Shown: positions 1-8,413 of the stretch, piece by piece | Numbering within the stretch: position 1 is the first letter of the stretch | Layout of the letters: every line of letters begins with the position of its first letter | From: Treponema sp. | GTDB lineage: Bacteria; Spirochaetota; Spirochaetia; Treponematales; Treponemataceae | Direction: 5' to 3' | Assembly (NCBI GenBank): GCA_017470605.1 | Contig: JAFUYH010000026.1 | Span: 61,333-125,332 of the forward strand | DNA length: 64,000 nucleotides | Translations under genes and position numbers: made by a program | The notes under the pieces: model-generated | The model's input: only the letters and a program-made list of their open reading frames with translations | Databases searched by the model: none | Told to the model about the DNA's origin: nothing

Positions 1-2
1 CA

Positions 3-329
3 AAAAAACTGAATGCAGGGGATGTTCTTTATAAGGCAGAAGACAAGGTTGACTATGTCTATTACATAAAAACAGGAGCCATCACAGAAGAAACTGCCCG
101 CGGGCTGGAACTGCGCTCCCAAGGCTCATTTTTAGGAGACGTGCAGTGCATTCTGAATGAAAACTATGGGGCCTCCGCAAGCGCCCTTGCTTCCTGCGAG
201 CTGATTCAGTTTACAAAAGAAGAATTCATGCAGATTATTCAAAAAAGCCACCACGCCGCCAGAAAAGCCCTTTCAAAAATCTCGGAATATACTTCGTCAT
301 TGTATAATGGTGAAGATGATGATGAATAA
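3..329 (+). CDS. C-terminal part of a cyclic-nucleotide-binding (CRP-like) protein, 5' end outside the window
   Basis: The open frame enters from the left edge and stops at 329, leaving about 108 residues. Visible are a beta-roll segment (LNAGDVLYKAEDKVDYVYYI followed by a KTGAI turn), a glycine-rich FLGDVQCI stretch in the position of the phosphate-binding cassette, and a closing ELIQFTKEEF helix start. This pattern is that of a cNMP-binding domain. No DNA-binding helix-turn-helix follows, because the protein ends in an acidic tail (NGEDDDE). It may therefore be a sensor domain at the end of a longer protein rather than a classical CRP. The start codon and N-terminus are not in the window. 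Confidence 0.7.
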   Translation, partial: KKLNAGDVLYKAEDKVDYVYYIKTGAITEETARGLELRSQGSFLGDVQCILNENYGASASALASCELIQFTKEEFMQIIQKSHHAARKALSKISEYTSSLYNGEDDDE

Positions 330-395
330 ATAAGCCATTCAGGACTGTGTCACTCCATGATTTCTAGTGCCCCGTGGCAAAAAGCGTCATAATAC

Positions 396-594
396 TAGGG
401 CAAACGCATTATAAAGTTTGCACATTTATATGGCAGTCGCCAAAAATCTCAAAGCCTTTTCAGCCTCGGTTTCACTGCCATCCATCAGATTTTACAGAAC
501 ACTGCATTATAATACGTCTGTCCTGTAAAAAGTGCGGGAACGTGCAGTGGTAGCACTTTTTACAGTTTCGGCTCTTTTATAATGCGTTTGCCCT
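396..594. mobile_element. 199-bp MITE-like element with terminal inverted repeats and 10-bp target duplication
   Basis: The left end (about 396-415) reads agggcaaacgcattataaa. The right end (about 576-594) is the inverted copy. The direct repeat gtcataatac lies immediately outside both ends (386-395 and 595-604), as expected for a target-site duplication. Inside is a perfect 13-bp hairpin (ctgtaaaaagtgc at 523-535, gcactttttacag at 553-565) and a degraded second copy of the end at about 505-524. There is no open frame, so any movement would need a transposase encoded elsewhere. This element fills most of the gap before guaA. A related element begins at 63828. Confidence 0.7.
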
Positions 595-613
595 GTCATA
601 ATACAATCGTCAC

Positions 614-642
614 TTCCAATTCCTGCCAGAATTCACTATAAT
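614..642 (+). promoter_or_regulatory. Candidate guaA promoter
   Basis: A TATAAT hexamer lies at 637-642, with TTCCAA at 614-619 and a 17-bp spacer. The predicted start of transcription is near 649. That gives a 5' leader of about 63 nt before the chosen guaA start. The promoter begins only about 10 bp beyond the MITE target duplication. Confidence 0.5.
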
Positions 643-711
643 CTTTTCATGAGCGGCAAGTTTGCCAGCAAAATGTCAAAACTCACACAATTACAATCAT
701 CAGGAAATTTT

Positions 712-2601
712 ATGTCTAGAGAAAAAATCGTTGTTCTGGATTTTGGTTCCCAATATGCACATTTGATTGCCAAGCGTTTCCGTATGCTCGGCTATTATTC
801 TGAAATTGCCCTGCCCTCAGCTGACGTTAAATCGCTTGAAGGAGCAAAGGGCCTTGTTTTTTCAGGGGGGCCTTCTTCGGTTTATGATGACAACACCCCT
901 GAATTCAATTCTGAAATCTTAAATCTTGACATTCCGATTTTAGGACTCTGTTACGGTCACTACATTGTTCAGCTTGGCTATAATGGAAAAGTTGGCAAAG
1001 GTGATGTGGGGGAATTCGGTTTTGCAACATTGAACTTTGCAGACGCTATGGGCGGAGATGAAAGCAAATGCCCTCTTTTCAAGGGAATTGAAGGAAGCCA
1101 GCAGGTTTGGATGAGCCATCAGGACACTGTTTTTCAGATGGGAGAAGGTTTTGAAGTTGTGGGCTCTACCAAGGATTGTCCGTTTGCCGCAACCCAGAAT
1201 CTTGAAAAAAGGCGGTTCAGCTTGCAGTTCCACTGCGAGGTAAAGGACACTCCTTGCGGAAATCAGATTTTTCAGAACTTTGCAGACTACTGCGGCATGG
1301 AAAAGAACTGGGATCAGGACACCGTATTAAACATCATCCTTGAAAATATTAAAAAGGAAGCAGACGGCCGTAACGTTCTCCTCTTCCTTAGCGGTGGAGT
1401 AGATTCTACAATCACATTTGCTTTATTGAACAAGGCACTGGGACAGGACAGGGTTCTTGGATTGCATATTGATAACGGCTTTATGAGAAAGAACGAAAGT
1501 GCTACCGTTGCCGAGGCTTACCGCAAGTTTGGTTTTACAAACTTTATTGTAGAAGATGCCAGCGAGAGCTTCCTCAAGGCAATTGCAGGCCTTACTGACC
1601 CTCAGAAAAAACGCATGGCTGTCGGTGAAAACTTCATCACCGTCCGCAACGAGGTAACTGCCCGCCAGAATCTTGATGACTCCTGGCTTTTGGCTCAGGG
1701 AACCCTTTATCCTGATATTATTGAATCGGGCGGAACAAAAAATTCTCACACAATCAAAACTCACCATAACCGTGTTGCAGGAATTCAGGAGCTGATTGCA
1801 AAAGGACTGATTATTGAGCCTATCCGCGACCTTTACAAGGACGAGGTTCGTGCCATCGGAAAAAAACTTGGACTGCCGGACGAACTTGTCATGCGCCATC
1901 CATTCCCGGGACCTGGTCTTTCCATCAACGTGCTTTGCAATGACGGCAAGCCGGACGCAAAAAATGAAGAAGAACTGCCTCTTGCCCAGAAAGAACTTGA
2001 TGAAATTAAACTTGATATGTTCTGCGAGCACTGCACACAAAGCTTGAAACGCAGCATACTTCCAGTCCGCTCGGTTGGCGTTCAGGGAGACTTCCGCACT
2101 TACCGTTTCCCTGCCCTGCTTGCCTTTGCTGATGAAGGTGACGGCTTTTATCACTTCCCTGGCAAGCGTGAAAAAATTGAAGCCTGCTCTTCTACAATCA
2201 CAAACGCTGCAAAATATATCAACCGTACCTGCCTTAAGCTCTTCCAGCGTCCTGGCATTGCCGACAGCGACCTTAAAATTCAGGAAGGCTACTGCGACCG
2301 CCGCCGCTTAGACCAGCTGCGCGAGGTTGATAATATTGTTCTGACTGAACTTCATAAATCAGGCTGGTACGACAAAATCTTCCAGCACCTTACAATAGAT
2401 TTGCCTTATGCAAGTGCTGCTGACCACGCGACATTTGTTCTGCGCCCTGTAATTTCTGAAGACGTAATGACAGCCCGCTTTGCAATGCTGCCTGCCGACC
2501 TGCTAAGCACAATAGTTCACAAGATTGCAGAACTGCCGTTTGTAGACGCCCTCTACTTTGACGCCACAAACAAGCCACCTGCAACTTTTGGGTGGGAATA
2601 A
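712..2601 (+). CDS. guaA: GMP synthase (glutamine-hydrolysing)
   Basis: Converts XMP, ATP and glutamine to GMP in the cytoplasm. The N-terminal class I amidotransferase domain shows VVLDFGSQYAHLIAKR, the nucleophile Cys in GLCYGH and the His/Glu pair in QFHCEV. The ATP-pyrophosphatase domain has the PP-loop SGGVDS. The C-terminal dimerisation domain ends KPPATFGWE, close to the usual KPPGTIEWE. I chose ATG 712 because AGGAAA lies just upstream and the protein then starts SREKIVVLDFG; an in-frame ATG at 649 coincides with the predicted transcription start. At 629 residues it is about 100 longer than typical bacterial GuaA. The extra length lies in the C-terminal third, as in the long eukaryotic-type enzymes. 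Confidence 0.95.
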   Translation: MSREKIVVLDFGSQYAHLIAKRFRMLGYYSEIALPSADVKSLEGAKGLVFSGGPSSVYDDNTPEFNSEILNLDIPILGLCYGHYIVQLGYNGKVGKGDVGEFGFATLNFADAMGGDESKCPLFKGIEGSQQVWMSHQDTVFQMGEGFEVVGSTKDCPFAATQNLEKRRFSLQFHCEVKDTPCGNQIFQNFADYCGMEKNWDQDTVLNIILENIKKEADGRNVLLFLSGGVDSTITFALLNKALGQDRVLGLHIDNGFMRKNESATVAEAYRKFGFTNFIVEDASESFLKAIAGLTDPQKKRMAVGENFITVRNEVTARQNLDDSWLLAQGTLYPDIIESGGTKNSHTIKTHHNRVAGIQELIAKGLIIEPIRDLYKDEVRAIGKKLGLPDELVMRHPFPGPGLSINVLCNDGKPDAKNEEELPLAQKELDEIKLDMFCEHCTQSLKRSILPVRSVGVQGDFRTYRFPALLAFADEGDGFYHFPGKREKIEACSSTITNAAKYINRTCLKLFQRPGIADSDLKIQEGYCDRRRLDQLREVDNIVLTELHKSGWYDKIFQHLTIDLPYASAADHATFVLRPVISEDVMTARFAMLPADLLSTIVHKIAELPFVDALYFDATNKPPATFGWE

Positions 2602-2660
2602 TTTGATTTTTGCATCCATGCAAAAATCAAATTGTCGAGTTTTGGCTATGCCAAAACTCG
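2600..2660. repeat. Two adjacent perfect hairpins after guaA
   Basis: At 2600-2633 a 16-bp perfect stem with a 2-nt loop begins on the last base of the guaA stop codon. At 2636-2660 an 11-bp perfect stem (cgagttttggc / gccaaaactcg) has a 3-nt loop. Neither has a clean T-tract. They precede a conventional terminator. They may be REP-like repeats or 3'-end stabilisers. Confidence 0.6.
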
Positions 2661-2684
2661 CGGCTGCCCCGTGTATATAAAAAA

Positions 2685-2706
2685 AAAGCGGCATCCATGC
2701 CGCTTT
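2685..2706. terminator. Bidirectional terminator between guaA and ppaC
   Basis: The stem aaagcggcat / atgccgcttt has a 2-nt loop. The A-run on its left (T-run on the minus strand) suits termination of the minus-strand pyrophosphatase gene. It can also serve guaA on the plus strand. Confidence 0.7.
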
Positions 2707-2738
2707 CTGTATTCATGCCACTTTTGTACTTGCCGCTC

Positions 2739-4394
2739 TTAGGCACTGTAATTAAGAACCTGCTCCGTCACAAGCGGAATCAGCTGCTTTTTGCGAGAAA
2801 CAACATCCTGCAGGTAGTAAACACCATCTTCCATCTTTGGAAATGTAATAAACTGAGTAAATTTTGAATCACAGTCTATTAAAAGCAGGCTGGAAAGTTT
2901 TGTAATATCAGTAACAAGCAGACAAGAGAAAAGTGTCTTGTGAGCCCTGCGTTCCACCGCAAGCTCTTCCATAAACTCTGCCTTGCGGTCAAGAATTTCC
3001 TGAGGGTTGCCCACTTCAATCTGGCTTGCAGTATAAGTTACCTTGCCTTCTGTATATTCCTTCATATCCTGATGAATCAGTTCACCGGCAGGACGGCCTC
3101 CAACCTTACTTCCAGCCATAAGAATCTCATTTCCAAGTTCCTTAATATCCAAATCCGTAATGCTGGAAAGATATTCCGCCATGTCCCGATCCACATCAGT
3201 AACAGTTGCGCTCTGCAAAATCAGAGTGTCAGAAAGAATTCCGCACAGCAAAAGCGAAGCAACATCCTTTGGAATAGGAACCTTATATTCCTTGTAAAGC
3301 CCTGCAATCTGGGTAGCCGTAGAACCGACAGGCCTGTTTATAAAAGTAATTGGATTTTTTGTCGGGATGGAACCGATTCTGTGATGGTCAATAACTTCCT
3401 GAATCTTGTAGTGCTCAATTCCTTCCACAGCCTGTGTAATTTCGTTATGGTCAACAAGAATTACCTCTACATTCGGCTCCTTCATCAAATCATGCTCAGA
3501 AATAATTCCAATCACCTTGTTTTCATCATCTACAACAGGAAGATACTTGCAGTGAGCGTTTTTCAGCAGATCCTTAATCTTAGAAATTGTATCATTCTGA
3601 TGAACTGTGCAGATTTCCTTATCACCCATTGCAGAAACTGGCATGGAATAGGCAATCAGCATGGAAGTTGGTGAAGTTGAATAAGGACTGACGATTACAG
3701 AAACTCCGTTTTCTTCTGCAAGGGCCCTGAGATTTTTATCAATCACGCAGTTTGAAGTTGTGATTAAAAGTTTTACCTTATGCTCAATACAGATTTTCTG
3801 AATATCTTCGCGGTCGCTGGCAATAACCACAATATCTTCGCTGGCATGAGACTCCAGTCTTTTTTCAAAACTTTCTATTGAAGAAGAGCCAACATGAATG
3901 GAAGCATTAAAATTCTTTTCTGCATTGCCCGCAATATAAATCGGCTGAGCATTAAGCGTTTTTTGAATAAGACTGATACTGGTAGAAAAACGATGTTTTT
4001 TTTCTGGATTAAGGATTGTAAGAACTCCTCTTGCAAAACCTGAATAATGAAGAAGAGACTGATATTTTCCTTCTGAATCAACAACAGGAAGAACTCGGAT
4101 TTCAGTTTTTTCCATTTTGCCGATTGCTTCCCATACAGAAACGTCAGCCGTAACTGTTTCTACAGTGTTCTGCATATAATATTTTACCTTTGGAACTAAA
4201 TCCGGCAGGTATTCAGGACGCGGGATTCCGAATTTTTCAAAAATATAGGCAGTCTGCGGATTCAAATGACCGGCACGGGCAGCTTTATATTCTTCGTGCC
4301 CCAAAAGATTTTTTAATGTCGCATAACCAACAGCAGAAACAACCGCATCCGTATCTGGATTTCTATGACCAATGATATAAACAGTTTTATTCAT
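2739..4394 (-). CDS. ppaC: Manganese-dependent inorganic pyrophosphatase with CBS/DRTGG insert (family II)
   Basis: Hydrolyses pyrophosphate in the cytoplasm. The DHH-family N-terminus shows GHRNPDTDAVVSAVGY, and further on VDHNE and the DHH motif in EVIDHHRIGS. Between them sit two CBS-like halves around a DRTGG-type segment (about residues 65-310), giving 551 residues rather than the ~310 of the short form. Nucleotide-binding CBS inserts regulate characterised members of this subfamily. The DHHA2 domain closes the protein. The gene is convergent with guaA and divergent from the PHP gene. Its own promoter leaves almost no leader. Confidence 0.93.
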   Translation of the reverse strand: MNKTVYIIGHRNPDTDAVVSAVGYATLKNLLGHEEYKAARAGHLNPQTAYIFEKFGIPRPEYLPDLVPKVKYYMQNTVETVTADVSVWEAIGKMEKTEIRVLPVVDSEGKYQSLLHYSGFARGVLTILNPEKKHRFSTSISLIQKTLNAQPIYIAGNAEKNFNASIHVGSSSIESFEKRLESHASEDIVVIASDREDIQKICIEHKVKLLITTSNCVIDKNLRALAEENGVSVIVSPYSTSPTSMLIAYSMPVSAMGDKEICTVHQNDTISKIKDLLKNAHCKYLPVVDDENKVIGIISEHDLMKEPNVEVILVDHNEITQAVEGIEHYKIQEVIDHHRIGSIPTKNPITFINRPVGSTATQIAGLYKEYKVPIPKDVASLLLCGILSDTLILQSATVTDVDRDMAEYLSSITDLDIKELGNEILMAGSKVGGRPAGELIHQDMKEYTEGKVTYTASQIEVGNPQEILDRKAEFMEELAVERRAHKTLFSCLLVTDITKLSSLLLIDCDSKFTQFITFPKMEDGVYYLQDVVSRKKQLIPLVTEQVLNYSA

Positions 4395-4402
4395 ACCCTT
4401 TG

Positions 4403-4431
4403 ATAATACCTTTTACTGTGGAAAATTGCAA
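4403..4431 (-). promoter_or_regulatory. ppaC promoter with almost no 5' leader
   Basis: On the minus strand: TTGCAA (4431-4426), a 17-bp spacer, TATTAT (4408-4403), then 8 nt to the ATG. Transcription would start within about two bases of the start codon. Confidence 0.5.
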
Positions 4432-4441
4432 CGAATTACTA

Positions 4442-4447
4442 TATAAT
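4442..4447 (+). promoter_or_regulatory. -10 element of the PHP-galK operon
   Basis: TATAAT at 4442-4447 overlaps an upstream in-frame ATG (4446). It lies 7 nt before the ATG at 4455, so the message would be leaderless. I see no good -35 hexamer at the expected distance. Confidence 0.4.
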
Positions 4448-4454
4448 GAAAGAA

Positions 4455-5171
4455 ATGAACTCATATAAGTACGAAACGCACCTTCACACAAGCGAGGCCA
4501 GTGCCTGCGCTTCTTCTGAGGCTGCAGAATATATTTCCGCTTACAAAAAACTTGGATACGATGGCATTTTTGTTACCGACCACTTTTTTGGCGGAAACAC
4601 CTGTATTTCCCGCGAGCTTTCATGGCAGGAGCGAATAGAACTTTACACATCAGGCTATGAAAATGCCCTTGCAGAAGCCGAAAGACAGAATAAGGCAGAC
4701 GGCGGAAATTTCAAGGTCTTTTTTGGAATTGAACAGACATTCCAGGGGGATGATTATCTGATTTACGGATTGGATAAAAAGTGGCTTTTAGACCATTCTG
4801 ATGTAGAAAGCATGAATCATGCCCAGCTTTTTGATGCCGTAAACCGGGAAGGCGGACTTATGCTGCAGGCTCACCCCTTCCGTCTGCGCGGATACATAAA
4901 TGCAATCCACCTGCACCCGCGTGAAGTTCATGGTGTGGAAGTTTACAACGGGGGGAACACCCCTGACCAGAATGAACTTGCCCTGCATTATGCCGAACTT
5001 TACAATTTTCCCATGACAAGCGGTTCTGACATTCACAACATAGGCTTTGCCCTGGAAGAAAAAACAGAAGGCAAAATGCAGGTAGGCGGCATGGAATTTG
5101 ACAGGCCCCTTACAAGCGTAGCAGATTATATAGAAAGAATTAAAAACAAAGAAGGAAGAATAATAAAATGA
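4455..5171 (+). CDS. PHP-domain metal-dependent phosphoesterase
   Basis: About 238 residues. The polymerase-and-histidinol-phosphatase fold is shown by the metal ligands YETHLHTSEAS at the start, GIFVTDHFFGG, a Glu in FFGIEQTF, QAHPFR, and a closing SGSDIH. These are the usual His/Asp clusters of PHP hydrolases. The exact substrate cannot be read; a sugar or nucleotide phosphate is likely. The 3' end overlaps galK by 4 nt (ATGA), so the two are translationally coupled and a role in sugar phosphate turnover is plausible. ATG 4455 was preferred over 4446 because a -10 box overlaps the latter. Confidence 0.8.
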   Translation: MNSYKYETHLHTSEASACASSEAAEYISAYKKLGYDGIFVTDHFFGGNTCISRELSWQERIELYTSGYENALAEAERQNKADGGNFKVFFGIEQTFQGDDYLIYGLDKKWLLDHSDVESMNHAQLFDAVNREGGLMLQAHPFRLRGYINAIHLHPREVHGVEVYNGGNTPDQNELALHYAELYNFPMTSGSDIHNIGFALEEKTEGKMQVGGMEFDRPLTSVADYIERIKNKEGRIIK

Positions 5172-6355
5172 AAGAAAAATTTGATGTAACACCTGAACTT
5201 TTAAAAGAAAATTTTATTGAAGTGTACGGCAAGGGAGGAGAAATCCGCATGTTTGCTTCACCAGCCCGCATAAATATTATCGGCGAGCACATTGACTACA
5301 ACGGAGGCAAGGTTTTTCCAGCCGCAATTGACAAATACCTTTACTGCGCAATCCGGAAGCGAGAAGACAGCAAGATTATTTACAACGACCTATTTTTCCC
5401 GGGCACTTACACTTTTGATATTAATGATGATTTTAAATTCGACAAGGCAAATGATTATGCAAACTTTTTGAACGGAATTCTTTCCTGCATGAAAAAGAAC
5501 GGTTACACTTTCCCTTGCGGATTTGAAGTTCTGATTGCCAGCAATGTTCCTAGCGCAGGGGGCATTTCATCATCATCTGCATTGGAATGTGGCTTTGCCT
5601 GGGCAGTAAGCGAAACTTTTGGCTTTAATATCAGCCGAAAAGACATTGCCCTTATGGGACAGCAGAGCGAACACGAATTCATGAACGTAAACTGCGGAAT
5701 CATGGATCAGTACATTATTGCGACCGGAAAAAAAGATACAGCAGAAGTCCTTGACTGCGCAAAAATTGAGCATGAATACGTGCCTCTGAATCTTGGTGAC
5801 TACCGCTTTGTTGTAATGAACACAAAAAAGCAGAGAAAACTTGCCGATTCAAAATACAATGAACGCCGTGCCCAGTGTGAAGAAGGCCTTGCAATCCTGC
5901 AGAAATCAGGACTTAACGTGCCGGATTTGTGCAGCATTACGCCAGAAGTGTTTGAAAAAGCCGGTTCTGTAATAAAAGATGATGTAATTTACCGCAGAGT
6001 CCGCCACTGCGTTACAGAAATGGACAGGGTTCTAAAAGCCGTAGATGCACTTAAAGCAAACGACCTTACAGAACTTGGAAAACTGCTTTACGCCTCTCAT
6101 GCTTCCCTGCGTGATGATTACGAAGTAACAGGCATTGAACTTGATACACTTGTGGATGTAGCAGGCAAACAGAAAGGCTGCATTGGCGCCAGAATGACAG
6201 GAGCCGGCTTTGGAGGCTGTGCCATTGCCCTTGTACACAAAGACTGCACGGAAGACTTTATTAAAAATGTTCAGGTCGGATATTCAAAAGTTGTAGGATA
6301 TGAAGGCGGATTTTTTGCCTGCTCCAGTGGCGATGGTGTAAAAGAAATTTTCTAG
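5168..6355 (+). CDS. galK: Galactokinase (GHMP kinase family)
   Basis: Phosphorylates galactose to galactose 1-phosphate with ATP (Leloir pathway). The 395-residue protein has the galactokinase signature near the N-terminus (PARINIIGEHIDYNGG), the GHMP ATP-binding motif PSAGGISSSSALE and the C-terminal glycine-rich motif MTGAGFGGCAI. Length matches the family. Position 4 of the signature has Ile where many galactokinases have Thr (GEHTDYNGG). The substrate is therefore galactose by family, but a related sugar is not excluded. It is translationally coupled to the PHP gene upstream. No galT or galE is in the window. Confidence 0.88.
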   Translation: MKEKFDVTPELLKENFIEVYGKGGEIRMFASPARINIIGEHIDYNGGKVFPAAIDKYLYCAIRKREDSKIIYNDLFFPGTYTFDINDDFKFDKANDYANFLNGILSCMKKNGYTFPCGFEVLIASNVPSAGGISSSSALECGFAWAVSETFGFNISRKDIALMGQQSEHEFMNVNCGIMDQYIIATGKKDTAEVLDCAKIEHEYVPLNLGDYRFVVMNTKKQRKLADSKYNERRAQCEEGLAILQKSGLNVPDLCSITPEVFEKAGSVIKDDVIYRRVRHCVTEMDRVLKAVDALKANDLTELGKLLYASHASLRDDYEVTGIELDTLVDVAGKQKGCIGARMTGAGFGGCAIALVHKDCTEDFIKNVQVGYSKVVGYEGGFFACSSGDGVKEIF

Positions 6356-6365
6356 AGCCCAGAAA

Positions 6366-6445
6366 GGGGATGACTAAAAAGTTCAAAATGCGGTGGTTTC
6401 GACAAGCTCAATAACCACTACGAAACGAACTTATTAGACATCCCC
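6366..6445. repeat. 80-bp palindromic element, GGGGATG family, copy 1; also likely terminator
   Basis: The ends ggggatgactaaaaagttc and gaacttattagacatcccc are near-perfect inverted repeats. Inside is one 'ggtggtttcgacaagctcaa' hairpin module (6391-6418). A T-run follows on the plus strand (6446-6456), so the outer stem probably terminates galK. The same ends, with two inner modules, occur at 12215-12333. Confidence 0.65.
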
Positions 6446-6459
6446 TTTGTTTTTTTAGA

Positions 6460-7893
6460 TTACAGGCTTGGATATTTATTAAAATAGTCCTTTGTTTCTT
6501 TAGCTACAACTCCGCTCAGAACAATCAAAGAAATACAGTTAGGAATTGCCATCAGACCGTTTGTAATATCAGCAATAGTAAATACAGCATTTACAGTAAA
6601 ATATGGCCCAATTGCAATAGCAATAATGTAAATAATGCGGTAGATGAATACAAGCTTCATTCTTCCGTTTGTGATGTATTCAAGACACTTTTCTGAATAA
6701 TAATCCCATCCAAGAATTGTTGTGAATGCAAAGAATGCAAGACAAAGCATAAGAAGGAACTGAACAGAAACTCCATCACCACCAAGATCAAAAGAAAGAG
6801 CATTTGCAGTAAGTTCAACACCTTTCCAGCCGTTTGCTTCATACTGAGCAAAGAATTCCGGGTTTGTAAGGGCAAGAACGATTGCAAGACCTGTCATTGT
6901 ACAAACAATCAGTGTATCAATTACAGTTCCTGTCATGTTTACAAGGCCCTGCTCTACAGGTTCATTTGTCTGAACAGGAGCAGCAGCAATAGGAGCAGAA
7001 CCAAGTCCGGCTTCATTAGAAAAGATACCGCGTGCAATACCTTTCTGCATTGAGTCTGTAATCTGCTTGAGTGTCCAACCAACAGCACCACCAATTACAG
7101 CCTTATATCCAAATGCACTCTTGAAAATCATAACAAAAGCTGCTGGAATGCGGGTTGCGTTCATAATGATTACAGAAAGTCCCAGGAATACATAGATAAT
7201 TGCCATTGCAGGAACAACTTTTTCTGCAACTTTAGAAATGCGCTTAAGTCCGCCAAGAATAACAAGGGCTGCACAAACTGTAACAACAATACCACCAATT
7301 ACAGTTGCCCATGTATATGAATTTTCACCGAATGTAAATGCAATATGAGTAGAATTAGGGTCAAAAGCCATATTAACGGCAGAAGTAATACCGTTAATCT
7401 GGGTCATTGTACCAATACCAAGAAGACCAGCAAGTACTCCAAAAATTGCAAAGAGGATTGCAAGCCACTTCCATTTTTTACCCATACCTTTTTCGATTGT
7501 ATAGAAAGGTCCGCCAAGAACGTGGCCGTCCTCTTTTACTTCACGATATTTGATTGCAAGCATACATTCTGCATATTTTGTTGCAGTTCCAAGAATTGCG
7601 GCAACCCACATCCAGAAAAGAGCCCCTGGACCACCGGCAGCAATAGCAGTTGCAACACCAACAATGTTTCCTGTTCCGATTGTTGCAGAAAGGGCAGTAC
7701 AAAGTGCAGAGAAACCAGAAAGCTCTCCATGACCTTCGTTCTTTTTAAAGATACTTTTGAATGCGCGTCCTAGTTTTGTAAACTGAAGCCCGCGAGCACG
7801 GATTGTCAGAACAAGTCCGGTTGCCAGAATAAGGATGATTGTAGGAATTCCCCATACAACATCATCAATTTTGTTTAGGATTGTGTCAAACAT
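6460..7893 (-). CDS. Sodium:alanine/glycine symporter (AGCS family)
   Basis: Inner-membrane amino-acid:cation symporter of 477 residues with about 10-11 hydrophobic segments. Recognisable family motifs include the N-terminal VVWGIPTIILIL segment, GTGNIVGVATAIAAGGPGAL, a VLGGPFYTIEKG loop and FSNEAGLGSAPIAAA. All are characteristic of AGCS transporters. A glycine riboswitch directly upstream argues that glycine is a substrate. The gene stands alone between the element at 6366-6445 and its riboswitch leader. Confidence 0.93.
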   Translation of the reverse strand: MFDTILNKIDDVVWGIPTIILILATGLVLTIRARGLQFTKLGRAFKSIFKKNEGHGELSGFSALCTALSATIGTGNIVGVATAIAAGGPGALFWMWVAAILGTATKYAECMLAIKYREVKEDGHVLGGPFYTIEKGMGKKWKWLAILFAIFGVLAGLLGIGTMTQINGITSAVNMAFDPNSTHIAFTFGENSYTWATVIGGIVVTVCAALVILGGLKRISKVAEKVVPAMAIIYVFLGLSVIIMNATRIPAAFVMIFKSAFGYKAVIGGAVGWTLKQITDSMQKGIARGIFSNEAGLGSAPIAAAPVQTNEPVEQGLVNMTGTVIDTLIVCTMTGLAIVLALTNPEFFAQYEANGWKGVELTANALSFDLGGDGVSVQFLLMLCLAFFAFTTILGWDYYSEKCLEYITNGRMKLVFIYRIIYIIAIAIGPYFTVNAVFTIADITNGLMAIPNCISLIVLSGVVAKETKDYFNKYPSL

Positions 7894-7904
7894 ACTGTTT
7901 GTCC

Positions 7905-7958
7905 TTTAAAATAAAATAGAGTTTGCCCGCCCCTATCTGAATGAGACAAAACAAACTC
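7905..7958 (-). terminator. Expression-platform terminator of the glycine riboswitch
   Basis: On the minus strand gagtttg (7958-7952) pairs with caaactc (7925-7919). The stem is followed by the T-rich run TATTTTATTTT just before the symporter ribosome site. Its 5' arm overlaps the GGAGAG of the remnant second aptamer, so ligand binding could switch the fold. Confidence 0.55.
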
Positions 7959-7987
7959 TCCAAAGAGTAAACAGAACATCTTTAAAT

Positions 7988-8093
7988 AGCTCCGTCCCTT
8001 ATACCTGAGATATCGAAAGCCTTTTGCATAAATGGTGCATCAGTACCTTCTAACCCTTCGGCGTCCCGCTGGAATGCGGGAACTCTCCAGAGA
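7988..8093 (-). ncRNA. Glycine riboswitch (single aptamer)
   Basis: Read on the minus strand, the leader shows the glycine aptamer landmarks in order: CTCTGGAGAG, a GC-rich hairpin, CGCCGAAGGG, a variable arm, then CTCAGGTA and GGGACGGAGC. Only one full aptamer is present. About 25 nt downstream a second CTCTTTGGAGAG follows without the rest of an aptamer, resembling the 'ghost' helix of singlet glycine riboswitches. Whether glycine turns the gene on or off cannot be told by eye. It is well placed to control the AGCS symporter. Confidence 0.85.
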
Positions 8094-8239
8094 ATTGCAT
8101 ACGCAAAACTTACGTCATACAACATTTATATTTTACTATATAATAATCATTCTTTCAATGAACAAAAGTCTGCGTGATTAATTTTTTTTTACTTAAAAAA
8201 ATCTCCGAAACCTGCAGCTTTTGGGGCCTATAAAAACAA

Positions 8240-8413
8240 AGAGATTTCTTTTTACTTAAAAAAAATTATTTTTCTTCATACAAAGGACTTACCTCATCCA
8301 AAGAAATAAAGACTTTTTTATAACAAAATTTTATAATTTCCTTTCGATTTTTCCCATTTTTCCGTCATTTCTGCAAGCCTTCACCCTCCTATTTAAACCG
8401 AGGATTTTTTCAA
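8240..8413 (+). promoter_or_regulatory. Type A porin leader, copy 1
   Basis: About 170 nt before the first porin start are nearly identical to the region before the porin at 18997-20226. Shared tracts include agagatttctttttactt, aaaattttataat, ttttcccatttttccgtcat and the ribosome-site block ccgaggattttttcaa. The similarity suggests duplication or gene conversion of a promoter plus untranslated leader. The rest of the gap (8110-8240) is AT-rich with nothing I can name. Confidence 0.65.

Noticed and set aside
1423..2154. 243-residue minus-strand ORF inside guaA
   Set aside because: It is antisense to a well-supported GMP synthase, with no ribosome site or recognisable family, and arises from codon bias of the real gene.
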